A program made the position numbers and the translations under genes. Under the pieces are notes generated by a model. That model was not told the origin of the DNA, made no database searches, and saw only the letters and a program-made list of their open reading frames with translations. From Lactonifactor sp050944855 (GTDB taxonomy: Bacteria; Bacillota; Clostridia; Lachnospirales; Lachnospiraceae), in assembly GCA_050944855.1 (NCBI GenBank), contig JBMNRU010000010.1, positions 1 through 64,000 of the forward strand: 64,000 nt of DNA, written 5' to 3'. Below, piece by piece: positions 1 through 9,015 of this stretch (its first letter is position 1; the number at the start of each line of letters is the position of its first letter).

Positions 1-694
1 AATTATTACATTCGAATTATAATCTCTTAATCAAACAGTTCCGGCATCTGATTTTTTATTCTTTATACCTTCTATTCATATATAATTTTTCATTTTTTAA
101 AATATGTTTCTTTACACATATTTTAAAATCTTTTTATTATGTTTGTGGTAATGTGTTCAATATGAGGACTTATTTGGTATTTCACCTATTACATTCTTTT
201 TATCAGCTCACTCTCTGATTCCTTTTCTTTCTATTTTTGTAATCAGGTATTCTTCAGGGAATTAAGCCTTACCACTCTCATATTGATGATAATTTTCATA
301 AGATCCCATTGGTCCATCCTCCATTTTCTATTACGATTCCTTCACACTTTCTTCTTTCTTTTGTACTTTTACCTCTTATATGTATTCTCCATACCCTTAA
401 AGAGAACTTACAAAATAAGATCTACTTATGTGTCGTACCAACTTTCTTAAATGATTTCTCGTCTCTGTTTAAGAAATTGGATGTGATGTAATAGTTTGTT
501 GTGCTTTTGTTTTTTGTTGTATTTATAATAACAGAGTATTTCCGTTTTGTCAACCCTGTTTTGCAAATATTTTTATTTTATTTTTTATTAAAACAGTAAA
601 TTGTATATTTTTGTTTGAATTGTAGTATCAATTCAAGACTGTTGTAACAATACTTTACAACTCAAACAAGTTTATCTGCTGGCCACACTAAAAT
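1..694. other. AT-rich gene-free stretch
   Basis: This stretch is very T-rich and A-rich with many stops in all frames. One 60-codon reading frame at 309-491 has no ribosome binding site in front and a hydrophobic, Phe/Leu-rich composition expected of random AT-rich DNA, so I do not call it. I see no tRNA, repeat or clear promoter. It may hold the leader of a gene beyond the left edge. Confidence 0.5.
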
Positions 695-726
695 ATGCAG
701 ATCTCTCCTGTGCAAGAGACCTGCAT
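695..726 (-). terminator. Terminator hairpin after the PucR/CdaR-type regulator
   Basis: A 12-bp stem (ATGCAG then TCTCT, one G-T pair) with an 8-nt loop lies 16 bp beyond the stop of the regulator. In minus-strand sense it is followed by the weak U-rich tail ATTTTAG. Confidence 0.6.
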
Positions 727-742
727 ACTTTTATCCCACCAT

Positions 743-1834
743 CTAATCTTCCTGATTTTTCATAAATTCCATATAATTGGCAACCATAAGTGCAATCTTA
801 AAAGTCAGAGCGTCATCAAATACCCGCACATCCAATCCTGTGATCTTCTGGATCTTTTCCAAACGATACACCAATGTATTTCTATGAAGGAACAGCTGAC
901 GGGAGGTTTCCGAAATATTCAGACTGTTATCAAAGAATTTATTAATGGTAACGAGAGTCTCATCATCCAGCGTCTCCGGAAGGTTGTTTCCTCCGAAAAT
1001 TTCCTTCATAAACATCTCGCACAGCTGGGTAGGAAGCTGATAGATCAAACGGCCTATGCCCAGATGATTATAGCCGATCACCTTTCTCTCTGCATAGAAA
1101 ATCTTACCTACATCCAATGCCATCTTCGCTTCTTTATAAGAGCGGGACACATCCTTGATTTCATTTACCACATGACCATAAGCGACCCGTACACTGGACA
1201 TGGCTTCTGCATTCAGCATATCCACGATCATCCGGCAGACCGCTTCCACATTTTCATAGGTATCATTTTCATCCAATTCTCTCACAACGATAATATTTTT
1301 CTCATCGATGGCCGTTATAAAATCATTCACTCGTCCGATAAAGAGGTTTTTCAAAATCTCTATCGCATTCTGATCTTTTTCATACTTTGTCTCTACCAGA
1401 AGTACAATCCTCTGCACCTCTGTAGGGATATGCAGTTTTTTAGCCCGATTATAGATATCCACCAGGAGAAGATTATCCAGGATCAGATTCTGGATAAAAT
1501 TGGACTTATCCAATCGCTCTTTATAGGCAACGATCAGGTTCTGAATCTGACACACGGCAACCCGGCCGATCATATAAGCGTCCTCGCTGATGCCTCTGGC
1601 AACCAGCACGTATTCTACCACCTGATCGTCATATATTTTGAAAAAGTGATATCCCTGCACAACCTGACTGTCGGCCATGGACTCTACAAATTCCTGAATA
1701 TCATCAATGGGCATATCATCTGCGGCAAAGGTGGCTGCTGCTACTTTTCCATCTATATCCAACACGCTCAGATCAATACGGGTGATCGCCCGCAGTTCAT
1801 CCAGAGACTTTTGTATTATCTGATTTGAAATCAT
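743..1834 (-). CDS. PucR/CdaR-family transcriptional regulator
   Basis: This is a 363-residue cytoplasmic regulator. The N-terminal part (about 5-135) resembles the sugar-diacid recognition domain of CdaR proteins. The C-terminal part (about 305-345) is a PucR-type helix-turn-helix with the family signature LFLHRNTLVYRLEKI and the following LDVR. Such proteins activate carbohydrate or purine use genes, but the ligand cannot be read from the sequence. The ATG at 1834 has AAAGGAAG 6 nt ahead. It lies 85 bp downstream of the sugar-ABC ATPase gene on the same strand, separated by a weak hairpin, so partial read-through from that gene is possible. The family is clear; the target is unknown. Confidence 0.85.
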   Translation of the reverse strand: MISNQIIQKSLDELRAITRIDLSVLDIDGKVAAATFAADDMPIDDIQEFVESMADSQVVQGYHFFKIYDDQVVEYVLVARGISEDAYMIGRVAVCQIQNLIVAYKERLDKSNFIQNLILDNLLLVDIYNRAKKLHIPTEVQRIVLLVETKYEKDQNAIEILKNLFIGRVNDFITAIDEKNIIVVRELDENDTYENVEAVCRMIVDMLNAEAMSSVRVAYGHVVNEIKDVSRSYKEAKMALDVGKIFYAERKVIGYNHLGIGRLIYQLPTQLCEMFMKEIFGGNNLPETLDDETLVTINKFFDNSLNISETSRQLFLHRNTLVYRLEKIQKITGLDVRVFDDALTFKIALMVANYMEFMKNQED

Positions 1835-1862
1835 ACATTTACTTCCTTTCGCGTATTAAGAA

Positions 1863-1894
1863 AGCCGCTGTAGATCCCCACATCCACAACGGCT
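1863..1894 (-). terminator. Weak terminator or attenuator after msmK
   Basis: A 13-bp stem (AGCCGTTGTGGAT pairing with ATCTACAGCGGCT, with a G-T pair) sits between the stop of the ABC ATPase gene and the regulator start. The U-tract is short (TTTCTT), so read-through into the regulator is likely. Confidence 0.5.
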
Positions 1895-1919
1895 CCTTTG
1901 CATCATTGCACTCTTGTTC

Positions 1920-3032
1920 TTAGTTTGTAATAACCAGCTCTGTCTCTTTATCAAATACATGAACTTTTTCCATATCCAGAGCAAACTTAACGGTATCACC
2001 TGTTCTGGCTGTTGTACGAGGATTTACTCTTGCAGTCATAGCAGTTCCTTCAAAATCGAAGTACAGATATACTTCAGCTCCCAATAATTCGTATACGTGA
2101 ATAGGAGCCTCAAATACACTGTTCGGAGAACTCTGGATAAAGCTTTCGGAATCATGTACATCTTCAGGGCGAACACCCATAATAACTGTTTTTCCAACAT
2201 AACCCTTTGCTTTTACAGCTTCTGCTTTTGCCTTAGGCAGGGTAAACTTATGAGCGCCTACTACTAAGTTAATGTCGCTTCCTGCTTCCTCAACTTCAGC
2301 ATCTAAGAAGTTCATCTGAGGAGATCCGATGAAGCCTGCAACAAATAAGTTATCCGGACAGTTGTATAACTGCTGTGGTGTATCAACCTGCTGAACAACG
2401 CCATCTTTCATAACTACAATTCTTGTACCAAGAGTCATAGCCTCTGTCTGGTCATGTGTTACATAGATGATGGTAGCGCCTAATCTCTCATGTAATTTAG
2501 AGATCTCAATACGCATCTGTACACGAAGTTTTGCATCCAGGTTGGATAAAGGCTCGTCCATAAGGAATACCTTTGGTTCACGAACAATAGCACGACCCAT
2601 AGCAACACGCTGTCTCTGACCACCGGACAATGCCTTTGGCTTACGGTCTAATAATTTATCCAGGTCAAGGATCTTAGCTGCTTCTTTTACCATCTTATCA
2701 ATCTGATCTTTTGGAACTTTTCTTAACTTCAGACCAAAAGCCATGTTATCATATACTGTCATATGAGGATACAGAGCGTAGTTCTGGAATACCATCGCAA
2801 TATCTCTGTCTTTTGGCTCCACGTCGTTTACGACTCTGTCGCCAATCTTTAATGTACCACTGGTAATATCTTCCAAACCGGCAATCATACGAAGTGTTGT
2901 AGATTTACCGCATCCGGATGGACCTACGAAAATGATAAACTCTTTGTCTTCAATTTCCAGGTTAAAATCTTTAACTGCTTCAAATCCGTTTGGATACGCT
3001 TTGTTAATATGCTGTAATGATAAACTTGCCAT
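1920..3032 (-). CDS. msmK: Carbohydrate ABC transporter ATP-binding protein (MsmK/UgpC type)
   Basis: This is a 370-residue ATPase of the CUT1 sugar importer class. Walker A GPSGCGKST is at 37-45, the Q-loop follows at about 83, LSGGQ is at 135-139 and Walker B VFLMDEP at about 155-161. The C-terminal third is the TOBE/regulatory domain seen in MalK, MsmK and UgpC. No permease or binding-protein gene is nearby. This fits the known Firmicute arrangement in which one orphan MsmK energises several sugar ABC transporters encoded elsewhere. The ATG is preceded by GGGAGG. The length is normal for the family and no key residue is missing. Confidence 0.93.
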   Translation of the reverse strand: MASLSLQHINKAYPNGFEAVKDFNLEIEDKEFIIFVGPSGCGKSTTLRMIAGLEDITSGTLKIGDRVVNDVEPKDRDIAMVFQNYALYPHMTVYDNMAFGLKLRKVPKDQIDKMVKEAAKILDLDKLLDRKPKALSGGQRQRVAMGRAIVREPKVFLMDEPLSNLDAKLRVQMRIEISKLHERLGATIIYVTHDQTEAMTLGTRIVVMKDGVVQQVDTPQQLYNCPDNLFVAGFIGSPQMNFLDAEVEEAGSDINLVVGAHKFTLPKAKAEAVKAKGYVGKTVIMGVRPEDVHDSESFIQSSPNSVFEAPIHVYELLGAEVYLYFDFEGTAMTARVNPRTTARTGDTVKFALDMEKVHVFDKETELVITN

Positions 3033-3350
3033 TTGAATTTTCCTCCCTAATTCCTAATCCGTATATCATTTTTTCTTCTAAAATTACTATACTTAGTATA
3101 AATCAACTTTCCGTCTATGACCATGGCTCATTTAAACAAATTTTCATTTCCTCCTTGGGGAAGATTCCTGATGTATACAAAATCGCATTCATTTTCTTGC
3201 CGTTTTAACGAATTTTAAATAAAATAATATACAATTTGCACAATTCTTTCTCTCTTTACAAGCAAGTACCCTTTCTTCTATAATAATATCAGCGATAATA
3301 AGAGGTCCTATGACGGGATTTTCTGTCTGTATATAAAGGAGAGTACATTT

Positions 3351-3617
3351 ATGTTTCGTATGCTGGGAACCATTTACAAAGATACCCGTATCCTGAAAGA
3401 TACCATAATCTGTGACGATTCCAAAACTTCCAGGACCCAAAAGGTTTTTCAGGGCCTGGATTCCATCTGCTATACTTTTGATCTGCAAAAACCGCTCTGG
3501 CTGGATCACAACATCCAGGATTTTAAGCGTCACAGTATCACCCGGTTTCAGCAGGACAATTTTATAGAAGAAATTGATTTTGATTATCTGGAATTACGGG
3601 TCATAGAAGAGGACTAA
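3351..3617 (+). CDS. Conserved small protein (88 aa), function unknown
   Basis: The ATG at 3351 follows AAAGGAG at good distance. The product is a compact, charged 88-residue soluble protein beginning MFRMLGTIYKD and ending in the acidic stretch FDYLELRVIEED. I recognise it as a family of small uncharacterised proteins common in Lachnospiraceae, with conserved blocks IYKD, KPLWLD and a Phe-Asp-Tyr-Leu-Glu tail. No catalytic motif, signal peptide or membrane segment is visible. It stands alone between the msmK promoter region and a bidirectional terminator. The overlapping minus-strand frame is a shadow. Function cannot be inferred. Confidence 0.75.
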   Translation: MFRMLGTIYKDTRILKDTIICDDSKTSRTQKVFQGLDSICYTFDLQKPLWLDHNIQDFKRHSITRFQQDNFIEEIDFDYLELRVIEED

Positions 3618-3631
3618 CTCTATACGGCATC

Positions 3632-3668
3632 AAAAAATTAACGCAGAGACTACGCTCTGCGTTAATTT
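3632..3668. terminator. Bidirectional terminator between the 88-aa gene and pgi
   Basis: A perfect 11-bp stem (TTAACGCAGAG / CTCTGCGTTAA) with a 6-nt loop is flanked by A-rich DNA on the left and T-rich DNA on the right. It can end both the plus-strand small gene and the minus-strand pgi transcript. Confidence 0.8.
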
Positions 3669-3705
3669 CCCCTCGACTGAAATTTCTTTCATCTATCACT
3701 ATGAA

Positions 3706-5055
3706 TTATAATCTCTTCATTAATTTTTCACGCTGCTCTTCATATCCCGGTTTTCCCAGCAATGCAAACATATTCTTCTTATAATCTTCCACACCCGGCT
3801 GATTAAACGGATTTACACCCAAGACATACCCGCTGCATCCGATTGCAAACTCAAAGAAATAGAACAAAGCTCCCAGAGAGAACGCACTGCGATCCGGAAT
3901 ATGAACGATCAAATTGCTGGTTCCGCCGTCCGTATGTGCCAGAATGGTACCATTCATGGCGCTTTTATTTACAAAGTCAAGAGTCTTCCCGGCCAGATAA
4001 TTCAGACCGTCCAAATCTACTTCCTCTTCTTTCACAGTCATTTCCAACTGCGGTTTTCCAATGGAAAGAACGGTCTCAAACAAGATTCTGTTGCCGTCCT
4101 GGATAAACTGTCCCATCGAATGAAGGTCCGTGGTAAGATCTACAGAAGACGGATAAATACCTTTTTGATCCTTTCCTTCGCTTTCACCTGCAAGCTGTTT
4201 CCACCACTCAGCAATATAATGCAGATTCGGTTCATAATTGGCCATAATTTCCACCGTTTTTCCTTTGCGAAGCATAATGTTTCGAAGTGCAACATACTGT
4301 AACGCATGATTTTCTTCAAATGCTTTTTCCAGACACTCTTCTCTCTGTGCCGCAGCGCCTGCCATTAACTCCTGAATATCTATCCCTGTAACAGCGATCG
4401 GCAGAAGTCCCACCGGTGTCAGAACAGAAAAACGGCCGCCAATATCATCCGGCACTACAAAGGTTTCATAACCTTCTGCATCGGCCAGTGTTTTTAATGC
4501 TCCTCTTTCCTTGTCCGTTGTGGCATAAATTCTGTCAGCAGCGCCTTTCTTTCCGTACTTCTTTTCCAATAATCCCTTAAATAAACGGAAAGCGATCGCC
4601 GGCTCTGTTGTCGTACCGGATTTAGAAATCACATTAACAGAAAAATCTCTGTCACCAATCACATCCACAACGCCCTGCATGTAAGCAGCACTAATATTAT
4701 TTCCAACATAATAAATTTCCGGCGCTTTACGCTGTTCTTTTGACAGACTATTATAAAATGGATGATTTAAAAATTCATTGGCAGCTCTCGCCCCTAAATA
4801 AGATCCGCCGATGCCGATCACCACCAGCACCTCTGACTCCTTCTGAATCTTAACGGCTGCTTTCTGAATACGCGCAAATTCCTCTTTATCATAATCTAAC
4901 GGAAGATCGATCCAGCCTAAAAAGTCATTGCCCAGTCCTGTTTTTTCTACTAATTTCTTTTTTGCTGCCTCAACTAAGTCCCCCATAACAGCCACTTCAT
5001 CTGCACGAACAACACCTGCTGTTTTTGAATAATCAAACGTAATTGTATTTCCCAT
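3706..5055 (-). CDS. pgi: Glucose-6-phosphate isomerase
   Basis: This is a 449-residue phosphoglucose isomerase converting glucose 6-phosphate to fructose 6-phosphate in glycolysis. The sugar-phosphate binding loop GIGGSYLGARA, the SKSGTTTEP block, GGRFSVLTPVGLLP and the LGVNPFNQPGVEDYK block near the C-terminus are all present, as in bacterial short-form enzymes of about 450 residues. I start at the ATG at 5055, which has AAAGGAG in front, rather than eight codons upstream where no site is seen. It is monocistronic, followed by the shared terminator. Confidence 0.96.
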   Translation of the reverse strand: MGNTITFDYSKTAGVVRADEVAVMGDLVEAAKKKLVEKTGLGNDFLGWIDLPLDYDKEEFARIQKAAVKIQKESEVLVVIGIGGSYLGARAANEFLNHPFYNSLSKEQRKAPEIYYVGNNISAAYMQGVVDVIGDRDFSVNVISKSGTTTEPAIAFRLFKGLLEKKYGKKGAADRIYATTDKERGALKTLADAEGYETFVVPDDIGGRFSVLTPVGLLPIAVTGIDIQELMAGAAAQREECLEKAFEENHALQYVALRNIMLRKGKTVEIMANYEPNLHYIAEWWKQLAGESEGKDQKGIYPSSVDLTTDLHSMGQFIQDGNRILFETVLSIGKPQLEMTVKEEEVDLDGLNYLAGKTLDFVNKSAMNGTILAHTDGGTSNLIVHIPDRSAFSLGALFYFFEFAIGCSGYVLGVNPFNQPGVEDYKKNMFALLGKPGYEEQREKLMKRL

Positions 5056-5125
5056 CTGTTTCACTCCTTTATCTCCCAAGTAGTGCTTAGGTTTAAGTTT
5101 AGTTTATCAAATCGTCCCATACTAA

Positions 5126-5893
5126 TCAAGCCAGAAATTCATTTATCACATCCCGAATGATCTGCTCCTCTTCTTTTGACAGTAAATGCTCATACTTGTC
5201 TTTGGAGGCCGCCGTTTCCTGAATTCCCAGACTGATCTGCTCCAGAATTTTCTCCTGTACTGCATCTTTGTCTTTCTCCCGGTCGGCCGCCTTGACATTG
5301 CGGTCACGCTTCGGCAGACGGGCCGGCTTTGCCTGCACCGGCATCTTCACCGGCGCTTCCGCCGGAGCAGCGGCTGCATGAAGCTTGTCCTTAGCAGAAG
5401 ATGCACTGCGGTTTTCCATATAATCCAGCAATGCATCCCGGATACACGTTTCCTGATACGAAATACCTAAAAATTGTTTCAAAAGCACCAGCGCCAGCGG
5501 AACTCCCAAGCCTGCCGCTACAAGATCAGAATGGGCAAACAGATCCGCCAATGTCCGGGAACCCGCCTCAGACACCTGATAATAGGCAATTCCCATAAAT
5601 AAAAAAGAAAGGACAAAAGCATACCACATCATCCCTTTCATCCGATACTGGGAAATAGGTCCTATCTTTCGTCCATTCATCCTTCTGGTTACAAACACCA
5701 CGGGATTTTTCACATCTGCATGTTCTCTTTCTGCCTGGTCCAAATCCCTGCAAAATGACTGCAGCCACTTTCCTTTTGAACTGGGCATTTTAGAAATGTC
5801 TTTTAACGTCTGTCGGTTACTGATGGCCGTCACAATCAGGCTGATAAGCCCTGCCGCACCGGCAAGCCATATGCCATAATAAAAAATCTGCAA
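5126..5893 (-). CDS. Membrane protein of unknown function, three predicted TM segments
   Basis: The product is 255 residues. Hydrophobic segments lie at about 2-24, 86-106 and 122-142. A basic, Arg/Lys-rich segment separates the first two, and a long Ala/Pro/Lys-rich linker leads to a charged C-terminal helix ending EEEQIIRDVINEFLA. The start is probably TTG at 5893, preceded by GGGGGA 6-7 nt away; no ATG is placed well. I do not recognise a named family, though similar proteins occur in Lachnospiraceae. The C-terminal tail is probably cytoplasmic and could bind a partner; that is inference only. Confidence 0.7.
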   Translation of the reverse strand: MQIFYYGIWLAGAAGLISLIVTAISNRQTLKDISKMPSSKGKWLQSFCRDLDQAEREHADVKNPVVFVTRRMNGRKIGPISQYRMKGMMWYAFVLSFLFMGIAYYQVSEAGSRTLADLFAHSDLVAAGLGVPLALVLLKQFLGISYQETCIRDALLDYMENRSASSAKDKLHAAAAPAEAPVKMPVQAKPARLPKRDRNVKAADREKDKDAVQEKILEQISLGIQETAASKDKYEHLLSKEEEQIIRDVINEFLA

Positions 5894-6026
5894 TACAATT
5901 CCCCCTTACTCCCGGTATTTTCACATCCGGGGATGATTATTATTAAAATACGGGTTCATTATATTGCATTTTATACCTGCGGAAAATGAAAATCGTTCGA
6001 CAAATTCTCATTTTCCGCGACAGAAC

Positions 6027-6725
6027 CTACAGTCTGGCCACCATATTCTCAGTCAGTCTCACACTGTGTACGATGGCTTTGGCTTTGAAAGTTGGGTAGT
6101 CTTCCTGCGCGCTGTTGTCTGCTTTATCGGAAATGGCACGTACAATTAAAAATGGCACCTGATTCAGATAAGCGGACTGCGCAATGGCCGCGCCCTCCAT
6201 TTCAGTACAGTAACCATGAAAATTTTCTGTAATTCTGTCTTTTACTTCCCTGCTTGCTACAAACTGATCGCCGGTTACTACCCTTCCCGTAAACACCCGG
6301 ATCTCCGGATTCACTTCTTCACAGATTTCTTTTGCCAGCGCGATCATTTTTTCATCCGCATGGAAGGAAAATGCTTCCATATCCGGGATCTGACCCAGCG
6401 GATAGCCAAACTCTGTGGCATCTACATCATGCTGCAGGGCATCGGTAGACAATACAATATCTCCAATATTAATCTCTGCTTTTAAGGATCCGGCGATTCC
6501 CGTGTTGATAACACAGCGTACGTCATAATCATCTACAAGAATCTGGGTACAGATACCGGCATTTACCTTGCCGATTCCGGACTGTACAACAACAACAGGC
6601 TTATCTCTTAAGATCCCCTGGTAAAAATCCATGGATGCTTTTCTTTTAATGGTTACCTCTGTCATCTTCTCTTTTAAGGCTGCCACTTCTTCCGGCATAG
6701 CTCCGATAATTCCGATTGGTTTCAT
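6027..6725 (-). CDS. mtnN: 5'-methylthioadenosine/S-adenosylhomocysteine nucleosidase
   Basis: This 232-residue enzyme cleaves MTA and SAH to adenine plus the thioribose derivative, recycling waste from SAM-dependent reactions and autoinducer-2 synthesis. The start GIIGAMPEEVAAL, the VVVQSGIGKVNA block, NTGIAGS and the C-terminal VRAISDKAD (catalytic Asp) match the Pfs/MtnN family. I use the ATG at 6725 because AAAGGAG lies at about 10 nt, whereas the ATG three codons earlier directly abuts it. It is single-gene with its own upstream region. Confidence 0.95.
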   Translation of the reverse strand: MKPIGIIGAMPEEVAALKEKMTEVTIKRKASMDFYQGILRDKPVVVVQSGIGKVNAGICTQILVDDYDVRCVINTGIAGSLKAEINIGDIVLSTDALQHDVDATEFGYPLGQIPDMEAFSFHADEKMIALAKEICEEVNPEIRVFTGRVVTGDQFVASREVKDRITENFHGYCTEMEGAAIAQSAYLNQVPFLIVRAISDKADNSAQEDYPTFKAKAIVHSVRLTENMVARL

Positions 6726-6923
6726 GTGGTGCATTCTCCTTTACTGATTCATTCTTTCTATACGATACCATTTTTCCCAAAATGACACAATAAAAGTTTT
6801 TTGCTTTTTATATCTATTTTTGCTATAATGAATTTCCATAAGAAAAATAGTACATCCAGCCGCACATGCCTTCTAACCGGCGTATTTTGTACGGCAACAT
6901 ATATACCAAAGGAGGAGCTCATC

Positions 6924-7175
6924 ATGTTAGTTTATAAAACTACCGGAACCTGTTCACAGGCTATTCAGCTTGAACTGGACGGCGATACCATTAAATCTGT
7001 ACAGTTTATCGGTGGCTGCCAGGGCAATACCCGGGGAATTGCAAAACTGGTAAAGGGAATGAAAGTCGATGAGGTAATCGAACGTTTAAAAGGCACGGAC
7101 TGTGCAGGACGCGGAACCTCATGTCCGGATCAGCTGGCAAAAGCACTGGAAGCCGCAAAAAACTATAAAGGTTAA
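6924..7175 (+). CDS. TSCPD-domain protein (TIGR03905 type)
   Basis: The product is an 83-residue protein. The body matches the TSCPD domain: SVQFIGGCQGNTRGIAKLV in the first half and GRGTSCPDQLAKAL near the end, the motif that names the domain. The domain also occurs at the C-terminus of B12-dependent ribonucleotide reductases, but free-standing members have no established function. Three Cys residues (in GGCQG, GTDCAGRG and SCPD) could bind metal. The ATG at 6924 follows AAAGGAGG; a longer upstream frame lacks such a site. It is followed by a strong terminator. Confidence 0.85.
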   Translation: MLVYKTTGTCSQAIQLELDGDTIKSVQFIGGCQGNTRGIAKLVKGMKVDEVIERLKGTDCAGRGTSCPDQLAKALEAAKNYKG

Positions 7176-7181
7176 AGGAAA

Positions 7182-7233
7182 AAGCAGCCCCTGAGATACG
7201 TTTTCAAACGGATATCTCAGGGGCTGCTTTTTT
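7182..7233. terminator. Strong bidirectional terminator
   Basis: An 18-bp perfect stem (AAAGCAGCCCCTGAGATA and its complement) with a T run after the right arm and an A run before the left arm. It separates the TSCPD gene from the convergent metallo-hydrolase gene. Confidence 0.92.
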
Positions 7234-7239
7234 CATACT

Positions 7240-8841
7240 CTATCTATCCCATTTGTCACACAGGGAATTAACCTGATCTGCAAATCGTGCCAGGTCTTTA
7301 TTGGCTCCGCCTTCATTTTTCCGAATCACTGCCATCAGGCGCTCTCCGGCTGCCAGCAGACGGGCAAATACACCAGAAGCTTTGATAGATTTGGCCGACG
7401 CTTTTTTCAACGGAACACCTACGGTTTCCTTCACACAGACATTTTCCAGAAGATCGTATTGTGTGCCGCTGAAAGGCGCCATGGTATCATATCCCAATTC
7501 GTCCCGCAAACGCTGGGCGAATGTCTCACACACCAGATCTTCTCCATGTACGACAAATACCTTCTTCGGCGCTTCCTCGAAGGACTGCGCCCAGCGCATC
7601 AGTCCCGCATTATCCGCATGACCACTGATACCCGGCAAACGGGTAATCTCCGCATGCACCTCGATTTCTTCCCCAAAAAGCTTACAGGATACCGCACCCT
7701 CTAACAGAGCCCGGCCTAACGTACCGTTCGCCTGATATCCCACAAACACAATGGAACTGTCCCCTCTCCACAGATTGTGCTTTAAGTGATGCTTAATGCG
7801 TCCTGCATCGCACATACCGCTGGCAGAAAGGATAACCTTTGGTTTTTCATCAAAGTTGATCGCCCTGGATTCATCACTGGTAATGGACAGCTTTAAGCCG
7901 GGAAAAGCCAGCGGATTCTTACCGCTTTGTACCAGCTCCATTGCCTCCTCATCATAACACTGCATATAGTGTTCTTTAAAAATGGAGGTTGCCTGCACCG
8001 CCAGCGGACTATCCACATACACTTCAAAGTTCGGAAATTCCGGAAGCAGATTATCCTGCTTGATCCTCCGGAAGAAATACAGCATTTCCTGCGTACGCCC
8101 TACCGCAAAGGAAGGAATGACCACATTGCCGCCCCTCTGGAAGGTTCTCCTCAACACATTCACCAGCTCCATCGCATAATCGGGACGATCTCCGTGACTG
8201 CGGTCCCCATATGTGGATTCCATTACCACATAATCTGCCTCCTTTAAGTAAGTGGGATCTTTGATCAATGGTTGATCCAGATTGCCGATATCTCCGGAAA
8301 ATACAATCTTCCTCGTCTCTTCCTCTTCTGTAATCCATACTTCTATACTGGCAGATCCCAGCAAATGCCCTGCATCTACAAAACGCACCTGAAGCCCTTC
8401 CGCCAGATTGATCACGGTGTCATAAGGCATACCGACAAAATTGCGGAGCAAACTGACTGCATCTTCCATAGTATAGGCTGGAACCATTTCCGGCTGACCT
8501 TTTCTCTTTCCTTTTCGATTGCGCCATTCTGCCTCAAACATCTGGATGTGGGCACTGTCCCGAAGCATGATGTCGCATAACGAACAGGTCGCTTCCGTAG
8601 CATATACCTGCCCCCGGAATCCTTTTGCATAAGCCATAGGCAGCATACCGGAATGATCAATATGGGCATGGGTCAGCAAGATAAAATCCACCTGTGCATA
8701 AGATACCGGAAGTTCCTGATTCTCATAAATATCCTGCCCCTGCTCCATACCACAGTCTACCAGAAACTTCTTGCCCGCACCTTCCAGATAGAAACAGCTT
8801 CCGGTCACTTCATGTGTCGCGCCAATAAATGTTAATTTCAT
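7240..8841 (-). CDS. MBL-fold RNA metallo-hydrolase (beta-CASP family)
   Basis: This is a 533-residue metallo-beta-lactamase-fold protein with the zinc motif THAHIDHSG at 57-65, a later VDAGHLLGS His, SGDIGN Asp, and the beta-CASP block with ASGMCDAGRIKHHL. The C-terminal RMMBL region has GISGHADNAGLMRWA and VFVVHGE. This architecture is that of CPSF/YSH1-like nucleases, so RNA processing is the likely role, though the exact substrate is unknown. About 60 C-terminal residues after the core are basic and helical. The ATG follows AAAGGGGG. It is monocistronic, facing the strong terminator. Confidence 0.88.
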   Translation of the reverse strand: MKLTFIGATHEVTGSCFYLEGAGKKFLVDCGMEQGQDIYENQELPVSYAQVDFILLTHAHIDHSGMLPMAYAKGFRGQVYATEATCSLCDIMLRDSAHIQMFEAEWRNRKGKRKGQPEMVPAYTMEDAVSLLRNFVGMPYDTVINLAEGLQVRFVDAGHLLGSASIEVWITEEEETRKIVFSGDIGNLDQPLIKDPTYLKEADYVVMESTYGDRSHGDRPDYAMELVNVLRRTFQRGGNVVIPSFAVGRTQEMLYFFRRIKQDNLLPEFPNFEVYVDSPLAVQATSIFKEHYMQCYDEEAMELVQSGKNPLAFPGLKLSITSDESRAINFDEKPKVILSASGMCDAGRIKHHLKHNLWRGDSSIVFVGYQANGTLGRALLEGAVSCKLFGEEIEVHAEITRLPGISGHADNAGLMRWAQSFEEAPKKVFVVHGEDLVCETFAQRLRDELGYDTMAPFSGTQYDLLENVCVKETVGVPLKKASAKSIKASGVFARLLAAGERLMAVIRKNEGGANKDLARFADQVNSLCDKWDR

Positions 8842-8965
8842 AATTGAAGCCCCCTTTGCTACATTATGATGTCATTCTGTGTCAATTGTCTTTCTTTTAT
8901 TATAACACAGCCAGGTAGTATCGGCTATTCCTTTCACAGGGAGATGTTTTTTTGATGCAAAAATG

Positions 8966-8995
8966 TTGACTGCACGTTACGTGCAATTTTAGGAT
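8966..8995 (+). promoter_or_regulatory. MerR-type promoter with palindromic operator
   Basis: TTGACT at 8966-8971 and TAGGAT at 8990-8995 form a -35/-10 pair with an 18-bp spacer. A palindrome TGCACG-TTA-CGTGCA (8971-8985) lies inside the spacer, the usual position for MerR-family operators. It is 20 bp ahead of a MerR-family gene, so autoregulation is likely. Confidence 0.65.
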
Positions 8996-9015
8996 ATTAA
9001 AAAGTAGGAGGAGGT

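Noticed and set aside
309..491. 60-codon open frame in the left intergenic region
   Set aside because: No ribosome site; composition is typical of AT-rich random DNA.
695..1828. 377-codon open frame opposite the PucR/CdaR-type gene
   Set aside because: It is antisense to a clear family protein, rich in His/Ile/Leu/Cys as expected from the complement, and has no start site of its own.
3189..3533. 114-codon minus-strand frame overlapping the 88-residue gene
   Set aside because: The plus-strand gene has a strong start site and recognisable protein; this frame has neither.
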